Positions 45,531 through 57,520 of a stretch of 64,000 bases of DNA are shown piece after piece (within the stretch, counting starts at the first letter, position 1; each line of letters begins with the position of its first letter). The notes below the pieces were generated by a model, which did no database searches, was not told the DNA's origin, and was given only the letters and a program-made list of their open reading frames with translations. Location: positions 5,425,501-5,489,500 of the forward strand of contig NC_059399.1 in the NCBI RefSeq assembly GCF_905220565.1, read 5' to 3'. This DNA comes from Melitaea cinxia. Its lineage: Eukaryota; Arthropoda; Insecta; Lepidoptera; Nymphalidae. The translations under genes and the position numbers were made by a program.

Positions 45531-47919
45531 CCCGAGTTCAAAATCTTGTTTTTGTTTTGCGATAGTGAACGCTCTGTATATGCAAATTTTACACGTATCT
45601 ACTGAAACTTCTCAATTAATTAAGATAGTGACAGACGGCTGCGTTAAGTGTTACATTTTCAGATTTTATAAGGACGATAAGAACTTTAATTGTTACTTTT
45701 ACGCACTGATATATACTTTATTTTGTATCTAAATAAAGTACAAGTATTACAATTATACCTATAATTACTTTTTAAGGCGCTAAAATTATTTATTTCATTT
45801 TTTGTTTATTTAAATCAGAAAAAAATTATAACAGGGACAAACGACTTTACACGTATCAGAATATACCATACATATAGGCATATATCCTTTTATTACTCGA
45901 GAACTAATTTGAATAATATAACTGAACCAATATTCATATCATGTTACAACTTTAGGGTTACGCTTAAAACGTTCCGCTTTTTTAATGAAAACAAATATTC
46001 GTTTCATAAGTATATATATATTTTTTGGAAATAAATTATCATATTTTAAGAGTATCTTCAAAAATAATTATATGAAAAATGTTAAGTAATTCAATCCGAT
46101 TTAAAAAGAAGGCGTTATTTTAATAAATCTAAAATAATGTTAAAAGAATGCAGCCGATCTAACATATTCAGTATATGTCGAGAATAATTTTAATTGGAGA
46201 CATAAAGGATAGTGGGCATTAGTCCAGTTCCAGTATTTCAATGAGCGAAATTGTCGCATTCACAACGGCCTGCCTGCGCGTGTCTTCACACCTTTGTGAA
46301 ACTCTCCTACGAGCAATTTTGTACCTTAACATAGAAAAATAAAATCCTATTTAGCGCACAAGTGATATTCAAATCACCTCATTTAAATAACAATCAATTC
46401 CCAACTTTCCTGCGATATCCTTTAAGTATAAATTTGCAAATAAATAACGACCAATGAGACGCTAACTATTAAAACTGTTTCAAAGGTTTTTGAACTTAAT
46501 ATCAATTGAAACTAAGTCGAATTTCGTTTGTGTTAAAAATATTAATATATCAGTTGTAGTTCTAAAGCTATTCGTGCACGTAATGAGGTGAAACAACTCA
46601 AAATGCGAGCGGATTCAAATATGTAGAGTTTTTATCTTTTACGAGTAAGTACTAAATAGGCATCTCTAATCAGAATCTAGTTGGGAGTTAGATTTAAAGA
46701 CCAACTGCTAAAGTAATAAGCTTAGACACATTTAGAAAGAAGTCAGTAGAGTCTAAGCGGATGAAGGCTTCCACAGATAAAGGTCTCGAAGATGAAAATT
46801 AGATAAAGCTCAAAGGTTTTATTGGTTTTCTGTTCATACATTTTGTAAAAGATATAAAGTTTTATTTGAAAATAAATATACAACACGTTATACGAACAAC
46901 GATTAATTGAAATCATTGAAAAATTTGCAGCTTAATGATATGTTATATTATAAATCACGTAATCATGTGTGTGACAAAATTTATTTTTAAATAATCATAT
47001 AAGACAAAGCAAATTAATGATTATTTATCATATTTCTTCGTGTGTATAATCATCGGTCTCTTACATTTATCAATCTATTTGGAAGTATAAATACGTATAA
47101 TCAAAATAAAATCTTTTTTGTTGTCTATGTATATTTTGTGTAACATAAAAGAATAAATAAAGTTCAAACTTATTTTGAAATTTTACAATACTGCAAACAC
47201 ACAAAAAGTAAATTTTTACCAAAAATTGCTGTAAAAAAGAAAAATTGGAAAATAAAAAATAAATTAGACTTTTTATTTAAGAAAAAAAAAATATTGAATA
47301 CGTTTGAAACATAACATAGAATTCAATACCTATCTATTCTATTTTTATTTATAAATCTGGCTGGATACCGGGATATGCCACAAAATAAAAGAAAATAACG
47401 GAGACAGGTGTAGGACACCTCACGCTCGGAGCAAGGTGCAGGAACCGATCAGGTGTATTTGTTTAACAAGGTGCTTATTCAAGGACCATAATAAAATAAT
47501 AATCCATTGTTTTCTCTTGCGCAATTACCGCTTTTTTCTATATTTACAGCCGCTTTATTACTCGAAATTAGAAATTTACGTCAAGCCTCGTGTTTGTAAA
47601 CTTTAGTACGAATTGTAGTACACGTTTTATGATATTGTATTTCATGGTCAATGTCGTCGTTCTTAACAACGTCAATTACTTTTTTTTTATTTCAATACTA
47701 CCAACTCATAAAATTTTTATCTTTATATAAACGCAGTACTTTTATATTCAACGAGTGAATTTATTTTGCATTTTTATGTATTAAAATAGTCTACAATAAA
47801 GTATTATTTGCTATCTAATTGTAGACCAGGTAATAAGATTTTTTTTTCATAAAATATTAAATTATATAAAAAAAACAATAGTTGAAAAACCTATAACAAT
47901 TAGGGTTTTCCTAAACTAA
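45531..47919. other. Non-coding, mostly AT-rich
   Basis: Unique AT-rich DNA. A small GC-richer patch at 46245-46315 (CACAACGGCCTGCCTGCGCG) and another at 47400-47450 (GGACACCTCACGCTCGGAGC) are seen. No gene. Confidence 0.4.
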
Positions 47920-48346
47920 GTTAACTTCGAAGATTCCGCAATGCTTGAAGACAAAAGTTTTCGAGCAATGCGTCCTGCCTGTGTTAACATACGGAGCCGA
48001 GACGTGGACACTGACGAAGGGACTGGTCCACAAGTTTAAAGTCGCTCAACGTGCAATGGAACGGGCTATGCTCCCCAAGCATCCTGTCTTTGAGAGAGAC
48101 CCCATCTCTCTCAAAGACAGGATTAGAAATAAGACTATCCGCGAGAGAATGAAAGTAACCGACATAGCCCACAGCATTAGCAAGTTGAAGTGGCAGTGGG
48201 CTGGTCATCTGTGTCGCAGGACCGATGGCCGTTGGAGTAGACGGGTAAGATTGCCGGTGTAGGCTGGATGAGGATTGCGGAAGACCGGGATGTGTGGCGC
48301 GAACTTGGGGAGGCCTATGTCCAGCAGTGGACTGCGATAGGCTGAA
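47920..48346 (+). pseudogene. RTE-type LINE ORF C-terminus (copy 2) with a fold-back inversion
   Basis: The translation gives MKTKVFEQCVLPVLTYGAET, W...LTKGLVHKFKVAQRAMERAM, then RIRNKTIRERMKVTDIA and KLKWQWAGHLCRRTDGRWSR. After an internal deletion comes GWMRIAEDRDVW-RELGEAYVQQWTAIG and stop, the family's normal C-terminus. Between ERAM and RIRN the usual short GISLKD part has been expanded by an inverted repeat (48081-48123). The segment encoding the VLEWRPR...GKRSVGRPP part is deleted. Confidence 0.85.
48081..48123. repeat. Perfect fold-back hairpin, 19-bp arms and 5-nt loop, in the RTE fragment
   Basis: Arms 48081-48099 (ATCCTGTCTTTGAGAGAGA) and 48105-48123 are exact reverse complements around the loop CCCCA. 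The right arm is the normal RTE sequence encoding LKDRI; the left arm is the inverted copy. Confidence 0.92.
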
Positions 48347-49254
48347 GTGTAAACTAAGTTAACTAACTTTAGCCTTTTTTGATGAAATTGTGTGATAATT
48401 TACACTTATTTTATAATAAAAAACGCTTGTCGTACAAAATGCAAAATAAAGATATACATTTATTCTAGTCGCAGAGAGTGGTTATTATTAAATAAATAAA
48501 TCTAAATGTCGGTGGCAGGCATATCGAGGTATTAAAGAATGCCTATGACCGCACGTCTCCGCTATACTATATTATTGCATCATCGGCTACGTTAAATTAC
48601 GTAAGTTTTAAAATTTTGTTTATTTGGAGGAAAAGAACTGACATTCAATTTAGATGTAAGATTTCATTATAGTTTAGATCTCAAGTTTAAAAAATAATTA
48701 TAATGAGATAAATTAAAAAGTTTCTTCATTCAGGCTAAAGTCATCTGCCCGAGAATCTTGCAATTTTGTTCCATTAATATATATAATTTTATTGTATATC
48801 TAGATTTCTCACCCACTAAAATACATTTGTATCAATTTTTACTTACCACTAATATTTTTAATGATTCCCCTTTTCTACTACTTACAATATGTCTCTATAA
48901 GATAAACGAAAATAGATTCAAATTTGAAAAATGTATGTGTCTTTTTCTCTTTCTCTCTCTCTGTAAAATGTTATATTGTAACGGCCTGTATAAAGATCGG
49001 TCAGGTGGAGAGGCGCGTGCGCAGAACTTTGACAAGTAACCTCAGATGAACTGATGGATATAACCGCTCACTTCTCGGAACCGACTTAAACTAAGATATT
49101 TTACTACCTGAAACTAAATCAACACAATGCTCTTGGTACTAAATGTACATAACAAATGACGTTCGATTAGGAAAAAAACTTTTTGATGTGATTATAATTC
49201 ACAATAATGTTTAAAATAATTAGCGCTAGTAAGATAACAACAGTTTACGTAATC
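48347..49254. other. Non-coding, nothing recognised
   Basis: AT-rich, with a CT microsatellite at about 48940-48961. No supported gene. Confidence 0.4.
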
Positions 49255-49405
49255 CATAATCGTACATACAAAATAAGATGCTCTCCGCGAAATAGTGGAT
49301 AGACCTACGAACGTACACCCAGACCAGAAACAAATCTTTGCACAAGTACAAATATCTACCCCGAGCGTGAATCGAACCCGCTACTATTAGGATGTTTGGT
49401 TGATG
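49255..49405 (-). repeat. SINE family B head fragment (copy 4)
   Basis: On the minus strand: box B-like GGGTTCGATTCACGCTCGGG (about 49362-49381), then ATATTTGTACTTGTGCAAAG and GTTTCTGGTCTGGGTGTACG. The 3' half is missing. Confidence 0.7.
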
Positions 49406-49929
49406 CAAAAATCAATTTGTATATTACAAATTTAATAATTCATTTCATTCAGTTTGACTGTAAAAATATATTTAAAAGTTAATTATTTTCTTTTTACTTA
49501 CGCAAAATTTCCTTTATAAAGTAGTTTATAGATAAATACATATATATAGACACCTTGAAGACCCCTCATAAAATCGACACTGCTATGTCCATGTGTCTCC
49601 TGTATATATTAACAATAGTCGGTATCCGTCGGCAAAACGATTCAATAAACCATCTGTTCTATTAAGTACAAATTAACTTGTGTTTTTTAACTAGCCGCTA
49701 AGTCATTAATAATTCAGCATAGTATAATATATTATGTAGTGACTAATTTTTATTTTATAAAACTATTACAAATATATAAATGATTATATAAATTTCTAAA
49801 AGTTTGTAATAAATGTATAAATTTTAACATATATTTTTTACTAAATTACGGCATCTTTTTCTAAACACAACATAAAATAACATATGAACACTAAATAAAT
49901 TTTAATCAATGCTAATGTTTAAGGGTGCT
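49406..49929. other. Non-coding, nothing recognised
   Basis: Very AT-rich unique DNA. Confidence 0.4.
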
Positions 49930-50262
49930 GTGTGGGTGGCTACGGCACTAAAGAATTTAGCCACCCCCTCTCTTCCCGTGGGTGTCGTAAGAGGCGACTA
50001 AGGGATAACAAGGTTCCACAACCACCTTGGAACTTAAGAAGCCGACCGATGGCGGGATAACCATCCAACTGCTGGCTTTGAAATACACAGGCCGAAGACG
50101 GGCAGCAGCGTCTTCGGTGCGACAAAGCCAGTACTGCGGTCACCAACCCGCCTGCCCAGCGTGGTGACTATGGGCAAAACACATGAGTTCACGTTATTTT
50201 TAGCGTAAACTTGTGGAGGCCTATGTCCAGCAGTGGACTGTATAGGCTGTAATGATGAATGT
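49930..50262 (+). repeat. SINE-like family X (copy 4, full length)
   Basis: It starts GTGTGGGTGGCTACGGCACT and ends GGCCTATGTCCAGCAGTGGA, CTGTATAGGCTGTAATGATG. With 4386-4717 it defines a full length of about 330 bp and the common 5' boundary. Confidence 0.8.
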
Positions 50263-50424
50263 TTTAAGGATTTAAAATAATTGCATTAGGACTAATTAAT
50301 AAGACTGTTACTTCTGAGTAATTTATAGCAACTGATTTCAACTGAATCTTAAAGTCACATTTGACCGTTTTTCAGCACGGAGGAGTACGTTTTTCACAGG
50401 AGAGCACGTTAAGCCGTCAGATGA

Positions 50425-50605
50425 GACTGACGGCGACGGCTAAACGTGCTCTCCGAGGCACGGTGGGGAGACCAACAAGGACTGCACATACACCCAGACC
50501 ACGGCAAACATCTGTATGGCAAATACAAGTGTTTGTCATGTGCGGGGATCGAACCCGCAACCGCCAGCGTTTACTGTTATTAAATTTAGCCTCTATAAAG
50601 GCAAC
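50425..50605 (-). repeat. SINE family B head and body fragment (copy 5)
   Basis: On the minus strand: GGGTTCGATCCCCGCACATG (box B, about 50543-50560 region), then GACAAACACTTGTATTTGCC and GTCTGGGTGTATGTGCAGTC and CCACCGTGCCTCGGAGAGCA. The RTE-like tail is absent. Overlapping open frames on both strands come from the SINE. Confidence 0.75.
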
Positions 50606-51599
50606 ATCTAACACGACCAACCATTTCTGAAAGTTTTATTGTTACTACAGCTTGCTAAAATTGTAATAAATAATATTCATAATATGCCTCAGGTGCTCTT
50701 ACTACATCTACAGTACGTAGACGCTTAATACAGATAAAAAAGTGTAAATTATATCTAAAATATTCATATGTTATCAATTTAACACGAAGTTACTTTTCAT
50801 TTGATTAAATTAAAATAATCTAGATACCTTTTAATTACACATCTGTGATTAAAAATTATAAAATTAAAAAAGTATATACATTAGAATTTGAAATCATTAA
50901 GGTAATTCTCAATCAGAAATCCAGGAACGAAGGCAGGTTCCTCGTAATTAGTGTGTGTGCCCGTTGGTTAAAGCTGCGTGTCTAAACTTCCGTTCGGACT
51001 CAGTCCCTTATAAACCGGCGCAGCTTTAGACACAGGTGCTCTCGAGCTGTTAAAAAATCTTTAAAGCCTCTACGACGGGGTGTAAAATGAAAGGGAGATT
51101 CGCAATCGTAATTCTTACATTACTATCATGACAGTTAATTGATATGAAATATTAAGTACACTTTTACGTTTTCGTTATCGTTTTAAAATTAACAAAACCA
51201 GTAATAATCGTAAAAATTAGATTTAACGACCGGCTGTGTAACTTTAACTGGTTCTATCTGATTATTACTGTTTTTATATCTGCTCTTAACAAATATAAAA
51301 AAATATTTATTTATCTCGTACATTTTTTCTAAATTTCTCAGTATTTATAATTTTTAACGTGTTTTGTTCAGTGATTATAAAAGTAACACTTAAAATAATC
51401 GCGAGCTCTACATTTTGACCTAATAAAAAACTGGTTTTGTATTAATATGTAGAGCCAATAATATATTTTTTTTTACGAATACATCGTTTTAACATATATT
51501 GTAATAAACATTTCCATACAATAATATTGTCATATTTCAAATTGTATGTCGCTATAGTAATGTCAAAGATGTTTTACTAATGATAATTAGTAATGAATA
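50606..51599. other. Non-coding; permuted inverted repeat near 50970-51033
   Basis: Mostly AT-rich. The words AAAGCTGCG and GTGTCTAAA (50970-50986) reappear inverted, with order changed, as CGCAGCTTTAGACAC (51019-51033). No gene. Confidence 0.4.
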
Positions 51600-51900
51600 A
51601 CAATGTCGTGCTCCTTTGTCGAAATTCCGTAAGTTTTTGCCAGGTCACCTGCCACGGTCGCGTCCCAGAAGGCCCGTTACTACGGTTCGTAATTAGCATA
51701 CTTTTACTCGAACAAAAAGATTATTTGCCCCAATACGAGACTTAAAATTCCATACGTTTGCACCAAATAATAATTACGGCAGTTCCTCTGCCGAATGCAT
51801 TAAGGGTCGTTTTCTCCGTATATATTATAATATTAATGCGGGTGGGAGGCCGGCAGGTGTATTCGGAACTATTAAATTACGGACACTCAATACTGGCAAA
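51600..51900. promoter_or_regulatory. Candidate regulatory region
   Basis: Unique GC-richer 300 bp with GCCAGGTCACCTGCCACGGT (AGGTCA nuclear-receptor half-site overlapping a CACCTG E-box), TTCGTAATTAGCATAC (homeodomain core) and GCGGGTGGGAGGCCGGCAGG. No long open frame. Confidence 0.32.
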
Positions 51901-52756
51901 CTTCGTCATGTACACTAAATAAATATGTCAAGAATTACACCATGTTTTGGCGGTTTAAATCATGTGTTTATTTGACGGAAGTCTTACGTTTAATATTCAT
52001 TAAAATAATTTTTGACAACAGGCTCGAAGATATTCTTCAAGATACATCGCGACTAGTCATTTACCTTAACAATAATCACATATATTAATTAGTTCACATT
52101 TACGTAATACGTATTTGGTTAATAGCCCTTACTCTTTAATTGTCTAATACAAAGACATGGTGTATTTATACTTTGCTTTTTATTTAAAAATAAATCGCTA
52201 AATATTTCATCTGATATTACATGACTGTAATCGGAGTAATTCTAGCACCTGTACGTGCACCAATGACGACAAAGTTCTCCTTCATCAATCATCATCAAGG
52301 AAAAAATTACTTTAAATATTATCGTAATATTTATAGGGTTTGTATTAAATATTATTAAGTTGTGACTTAATAATAATTTAGTAGGTGATATAATTTAGTT
52401 TATTTTAAAATATTCTATTGTTGCTAATGTTTTATTTTTTATCAGCTCAGTTTATCAGTTTTTATTATTTATCAGCTTTGTATTGGGCTAATATGTAGGC
52501 ACATATGTAAAAACTTAAATAAATAAAGATATAAAAAATAGCACTTAAAAATCTACGCTTGTTTGCTTACCTATTGAAAAGTTGATGACTGAGATGAGGC
52601 TGTAAAATAGCGCATTGTCACACTTAGGGTTACGAGCGGAACAGTAATCAAACCACGATAAATATGATGGGTGTCGTAGGCGGTTTTAGTCGCTTGAAAC
52701 TATAATAAATTATATTAGTGGAAGGATCGTAATGAAAACTTTCATTAATTTATAAA
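51901..52756. other. Non-coding, nothing recognised
   Basis: AT-rich unique DNA. Confidence 0.4.
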
Positions 52757-53096
52757 TTTATACAAATAAAAAAATTGGAGTGTCTGTTTGTAATATTAAA
52801 ATAACCGCTTTTTACTAAATGCATATGGATACACGGTATATATACCATAATAACATTTTCATAATTTTTGTCTGTCTGTCAGTCGGTCTTTGTGTCAGTT
52901 TGTCTGTCTGTTTGTTCCGGCTACGGCAGGCTAAAACGGCTGGACCGATTTTGACGGGACTTTCACTGGCAGATAGCTGATGTAATAAAGAGTAACTTAG
53001 GCTACTTTTATTTTAGAAATTTAATTTTTTATTCTGCGAACTGAACAATAAGTTTTTTGATAAATTCCACGCGAACGAAGTGTCGGGCACAGCTAG
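52757..53096 (+). mobile_element. Helitron H1 (copy 5, near full length)
   Basis: It starts TTATACAAATAAAAAAATTG, includes AACGGCTGGACCGATTTTGA, CACTGGCAGATAGCTGATGT, and ends CACGCGAACGAAGTGTCGGG and CACAGCTAG followed by T. The 5' TC is altered to TT. Confidence 0.8.
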
Positions 53097-53374
53097 TATT
53101 ATAAATGTGTATCATAAGCCGCAATAATTATTATATTTTAATAAAATAATATAATTATTATTTATGGATAACTTAACCCTTGATTAATAATAAGTATAAA
53201 TACCTCCAGGAGCGGATGCTTTGAAAAAAATTCAGCGCCTTAGCAATAAACAGTTTTTTATTGATACTTATACAGTTTTAATATTACTAATCCGTACTAT
53301 ACACGCATGGTTTCATAAAATCTGTTTTATCTATGACATCCCGTTATTTCACATAATTAAAAATACTTTAACGA

Positions 53375-53460
53375 CATGTGGTACAGTGGTTAAACAACTT
53401 GCTGATAAGGTAACGGCCGTTGGTTCGAGCTTGGTCTGAATATTTGCCTTTGTTTTGTAC
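53375..53460 (+). repeat. tRNA-derived SINE head (family C, copy 1)
   Basis: GTGGTACAGTGGTTAAACAA is box A-like and CGTTGGTTCGAGCTTGGTCT is box B-like at proper spacing (about 35-40 bp). No cloverleaf or CCA-adjacent structure indicates a functional tRNA. A similar head occurs at 58946. Confidence 0.5.
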
Positions 53461-53761
53461 GTTTTTCCCGATTCCTGAACATTTAAATACTGTAATTAAT
53501 ACCAATAAAACAAATCTATAAATTTTATTTTTTTACGGGTTACTTTCTTTGAACGTAGGTAACAATTCCGCGAGTAGCCAGACAAGTAATAATATTCGCT
53601 CAAATGTTTGAAGTTTTGAGTTTCTTCGATTTTGACAACCGTAGGTAGTGCCAACTGATAACCGTGACCATAAATAATATATGACCCAGACTGTATTTCA
53701 AAAATCAAAATCAAAAATGACTTGATTCAAGTAGGCTTCAAAAGCAAAATTATACTAGTTT

Positions 53762-54104
53762 TCTGTACAAATAAATAAAATTAGAGTGTCTGTTTGTAAT
53801 ATTAAAATAACCGCTTTTTTTAAAATGCATATGGATGTATACTCAGTACATATACCAAAATAGCATTTTTTATAATTTTTGTCTGTCTTTCTGTTTGTCT
53901 GTCTGTCTATTTGTTCCGGCTAATCTCTGAAACGGCTTTCTGACCAGTTTTGACGGGACTTTCACTGGCAGATAGCTGATGTAATAAGGAGTAACTTAGG
54001 CTAGTTTTATTTTAGAAATTGATTTATTTTATAACACTGCTATCTAAACATTAACTTTTTGTTAAATTCCACGCGGACGAAGTCGCGGACACTTTAGTAG
54101 CTAG
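53762..54104 (+). mobile_element. Helitron H1 (copy 6, near full length)
   Basis: It starts TCTGTACAAATAAATAAAAT and ends with CACGCGGACGAAGTCGCGGA then CTAG at 54101-54104 followed by T. It contains the GTCTGTCTGTCTATTTGTTC block. Differences from copy 5 indicate independent insertion rather than local duplication. Confidence 0.82.
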
Positions 54105-54264
54105 TAATTAATAAATTATGACTGCAGAGAATAATCGGAAAAAACTCAGAAAATGAGGTTTTCGATCCGATTGTATTTTTTTTAATATATATTGTTTTCT
54201 AATGTTAAAATTTTACTCATTATAATGAAACAACTTATTTAGATTTTTTTTTTCATAGTGTATT

Positions 54265-55250
54265 TTTATAAGTAGGTATGTTACCTCAGAATTTTCGACT
54301 GGGTGGACCGATTTTGAAGATTTTTGTTTTAATCGAAAGGTGGTGTGATCTAAGAAGTACTTTTCGCGTTTTATCTAATAATGCGTATATACTTGACTAT
54401 GTTCTCGTCGACCAACGTTGTATTATATCGCATAACTTTTTACTGAGTATACAGATTTTGATGATTCTTGTTTTATTCGAAAGCTGATACTTGTTTTATA
54501 TTCTGATTTAAATTTGATTGACATTTGATTGACATCGGAACCTAGTTTTTGAGTAATCTTTGATAACACGTATTTACTTGACTATTTTGTACACGCTTTT
54601 TATTAGCTTCACCTGTATTTTTGTATGTTTGTATATTTGTCACCGACTCCTTTGGACTTCATTTTGACTCACTTCAAAAGTTCAGATTTCATCTAAACTT
54701 AGTAGACTTATCGAGGACCGATGCAATACACTATCCCAAAGATTTGATGTTTCACTAAAGATTGAAGACTACTAGATTATAATTTAGAAATTAGGATCGT
54801 CAAGATTGAATGGTTTTTCTTTTTGGGTTGGTTTACTTATAGGATCTTTATTTTTAGCTTTTTTTTTAAATATTATTTCGTCTACTTACGTCATATTTGC
54901 CTTGCGGTTACGGTAGTTAGAATATAGCCACCTCCTCTCTTCCCGTGGGTGTCGTAAGACCTTGGAACTTAAAAAGCCGACCGGTGGCGGGGTAACCATT
55001 CAACTGCTGGCTTTGAAATACACAGGCCGAAGACGGGCAGCAGCGTCTTCGGTGCGACAAAGGCAGCCCTGCGGTCACCAACTTGCCTGCCCAGCGTGAT
55101 GACTATGGGAAAACACAAGAGTTTATACCATTTTTGGCGTTAGTTTGTGGAGACCTATGTCCAGCAGTGGACTGTATTAGGTTGAAGTGACGTCGTATTA
55201 CTTGTCGATGTAATTGAAGTCGGTTTTTTTCTCGTTTGCGAGCAAGCATG
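54265..55250 (+). mobile_element. AACCGACTTC-family element (copy 2), interrupted
   Basis: Similarity to the minus strand of 44619-45195 runs from GTTACCTCAGAATTTTCGAC to TTGACTATTTTGTA (about 54591), breaks, and resumes at about 55192 with GTCGTATTACTTGTCGATGT and AATTGAAGTCGGTTTTTTTC. The break holds an unrelated piece (54592-54898) and a family X copy (54899-55190). Confidence 0.65.
54899..55190 (+). repeat. SINE-like family X (copy 5), internally deleted
   Basis: CCTTGCGGTTACGGTAGTTA start, RTE-like tail GACCTATGTCCAGCAGTGGA. About 40 bp between GTGTCGTAAGA and CCTTGGAACTTA (near 54959) are missing compared with other copies. Confidence 0.75.
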
Positions 55251-55635
55251 CAATTATAAGGAAACATAGAAACAAACTATTTAGCTTTATTATATTAGTT
55301 AGATTAAGATAAAGAGATTGCTAGATACTCTAGATTATATCGGCAATTATTGTTTAGTATGCTAGACCCAATCTGACAGATTACTGTCGATTACTTTACA
55401 CGGATTGATTTTAATCTAACCTTCGTACCTCTTGAGGACAAGCTGTAAGCGAAGGAGTTACACGAGTATGAAAATTGAGTTTATAAGAGAATCACTAGAC
55501 TTAGTAAAATGAATACTTAGGTACTATTTAGGTTATCTAGTAGGTCATCTAGGTAATCTATCATTTAGCTACTAACTACCAAGTTTTATAATTTTCACTA
55601 AAAATAATAACAACTGCTCTGGTGTAGACCACATG

Positions 55636-55735
55636 ACACACACCACCTTTTGATTTAAAACAAATCATCTAAAACGTCCCATCCAGTCCAAAGGTCTGAG
55701 CTAACATAAATTTAAAAAAAAAAAAACGATCGAAT
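55636..55735 (-). repeat. Fragment of the AACCGACTTC-family element
   Basis: GACACACACCACCTTTTGAT and CCAGTCCAAAGGTCTGAGCT match 45060-45140. About 100 bp remain. Confidence 0.6.
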
Positions 55736-56087
55736 TGCACTTATTACTATAACAATTTTCTATCATATACATAATAGTTATGCAAAATATTACATATGTC
55801 CCTTTTTACCCGGACATTTCCATGGGATCTGAAGATACCGAGGCAAAATCATGAGACGCATCTAGTACATACTAAAAAAATATATTTAAAAATATGTCAT
55901 TGAATCACACAAAAGTTATTTAGAGTCTGATAATGTACATGCAATGACTGGCAAGACCAAAATTTCAAGTAATAGTTACGTCCTGCCTATTTTGACATAC
56001 GGTGCCGAGACATTAACACTGACGATGAGAATACACCACAAGTATAAAGTCACTCAATGGGCCGTGGAGTCTTTCTCAAATATAACA

Positions 56088-56256
56088 TCTATGTCTCTAT
56101 AAATAAAAATGAATGTTGCTAAGCGCATAAGTCGAGAATGGCTCGACCTATTTTTTTTTCTATATTCCTTAAAACCCACGGAAGGTTTTAATACTAAAAA
56201 AAAATATATTTTTTAATATTAACTTTTGAGAGAACGAAGTCTGTCCAGGCAGCTAG
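56088..56256 (+). mobile_element. Short Helitron-like element inside the RTE fragment
   Basis: TCTATGTCTCTATAAATAAA start after A (56087), GAGAACGAAGTCTGTCCAGG then CAG CTAG end at 56253-56256 before T (56257). The A^T junction and the RTE sequence continuing on both sides support the borders. Confidence 0.7.
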
Positions 56257-56447
56257 TGAGAAATAAAACGGAGAACGGATACGTAAACGGTATAGTATGT
56301 TGAATCAGTAAGTTCAAGTGGCAGAGGGATGGTTACGTGTATCACAGGACCGATGACCGGCGGAGAAGATATATCCTAGAGTGGAGACCATGTGTTAGCA
56401 AACACAGTATAGACGCTCTTCGGACCTCTGGACCAACGATCTACTTA

Positions 56448-57424
56448 CGGCCGAACCCAATATTCAATCTATCTCTGGTTATGTCCTACTAGAGACAGAA
56501 ATATCTATCTATCATTCATTTTACTGACCCAATAAACTTGTCGACGATAGGCAATCTTATCCTTCAAAGCTGTCTATCGACGAGAGGGAGGATAGCTTAC
56601 TAGAGATAACAGTTCGTATGAAAATGACAGTGTAAGCGTCCCAATAATAATAGAGTTCTATCTGTCAGTAACGTTGGTTATCTTTAGTAACAACAATATC
56701 CGATCTATAGTTTTCGGGGGATAACTAAGATTTATTAATTGAAAAAGTATTTTCTTTGTTTAAAATAAAATTAATTTCGAGTGAAAAATAATGGCAGACT
56801 CAAGTTCAAGAAGCAGTTCAAGTGATATTGCTCTTTTGCAACAATTAATTGAATAAAAATAATATGTTTCTTGTGAAATAATACTTACTTTACTCATCTT
56901 GTGAATAAAACAAACAATTTGGTGAACGAATGTACCTATAATCTGCAATGATTTGTATAATTTGAATTTTGATTTGTAAAAAAATTATACAAATTCAAAC
57001 GAAACAACGATTCAATAAAGCGTAATGGCGTCGTAGCGTTTTTTCGTGTCGTGTTAAACGTTCCGTTACTAGATTTACCATGGAGTCCATATTAAAATAA
57101 TATCATTTATTATAAATTAAAAAGTCTGTGTAAAAATTAATTTGTCCATATTTTTATAAAACAAGATTACTTTAATATGAATAAAATTTGTATGACAAAT
57201 TTAAATACTACAAAACATCTGTGTAACATAACTGAGGCCGTCTGTGACGCTGCGTATACTGGAATGTAAGGAAGAGCTCAGGTAGCCGGTCTATCTACAG
57301 CTAACTGGAGATAGTAGTCCCATATGCGAATTATTGGGACAACTACAAAGGATAGATAGTTAGTTATTAGCAGTCAATGATAACTACCTATCTCTATCTT
57401 TAGATTGAATATTGGGTTCGGCCG
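56448..57424. mobile_element. Harbinger/PIF-like non-autonomous transposon with TTA duplication
   Basis: Terminal inverted repeats begin CGGCCGAACCCAATATTCAA (left) and close TTGAATATTGGGTTCGGCCG (right). They are flanked by TTA at 56445-56447 and 57425-57427, the target duplication typical of PIF/Harbinger. The host is RTE fragment copy 3. At 977 bp it is too short for a transposase plus MADF gene pair and is an internal-deletion derivative. Confidence 0.85.
56791..56856 (+). pseudogene. 21-codon remnant frame in the Harbinger-like element
   Basis: An ATG in good context (AAAAATAATGG) opens MADSSSRSSSSDIALLQQL and stops two codons later. A Ser-rich start with a helix-like end could be the first coding segment of the parental transposase, left behind by the internal deletion. 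This is inference. Confidence 0.35.
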
Positions 57425-57520
57425 TTAGATCGTCGAGCGAGGCCGCTAGATAGAAATTGCGGGAAACCGGGTACTGAAGCGAACAAACTATATCAATGCG
57501 TGATTTGAATTAGTTTAAAA

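Larger units (their letters stand above)
55979..57520 (+). pseudogene. RTE LINE fragment (copy 3) split by two DNA-type insertions
   Basis: Three blocks belong together: 55979-56087 (LTYGAET-like), 56257-56447 (a WQ-G-L-HRTDD-RRR-like region to SDDL-like), and 57425-57520 (AIAGNRVLKRTN-like end). They are separated by a Helitron-like element (56088-56256) and a Harbinger-like element (56448-57424). Many substitutions mean it is an old copy. Confidence 0.7.

Noticed and set aside
47400..47460. Possible LTR or solo-LTR fragment (GGACACCTCACGCTCGGAGC)
   Set aside because: No TG...CA ends, primer binding site or second copy in the window.
50361..50630. 89-codon plus-strand frame and its antisense partner
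   Set aside because: Both lie across a SINE head (box B words visible) and have no protein-like features.
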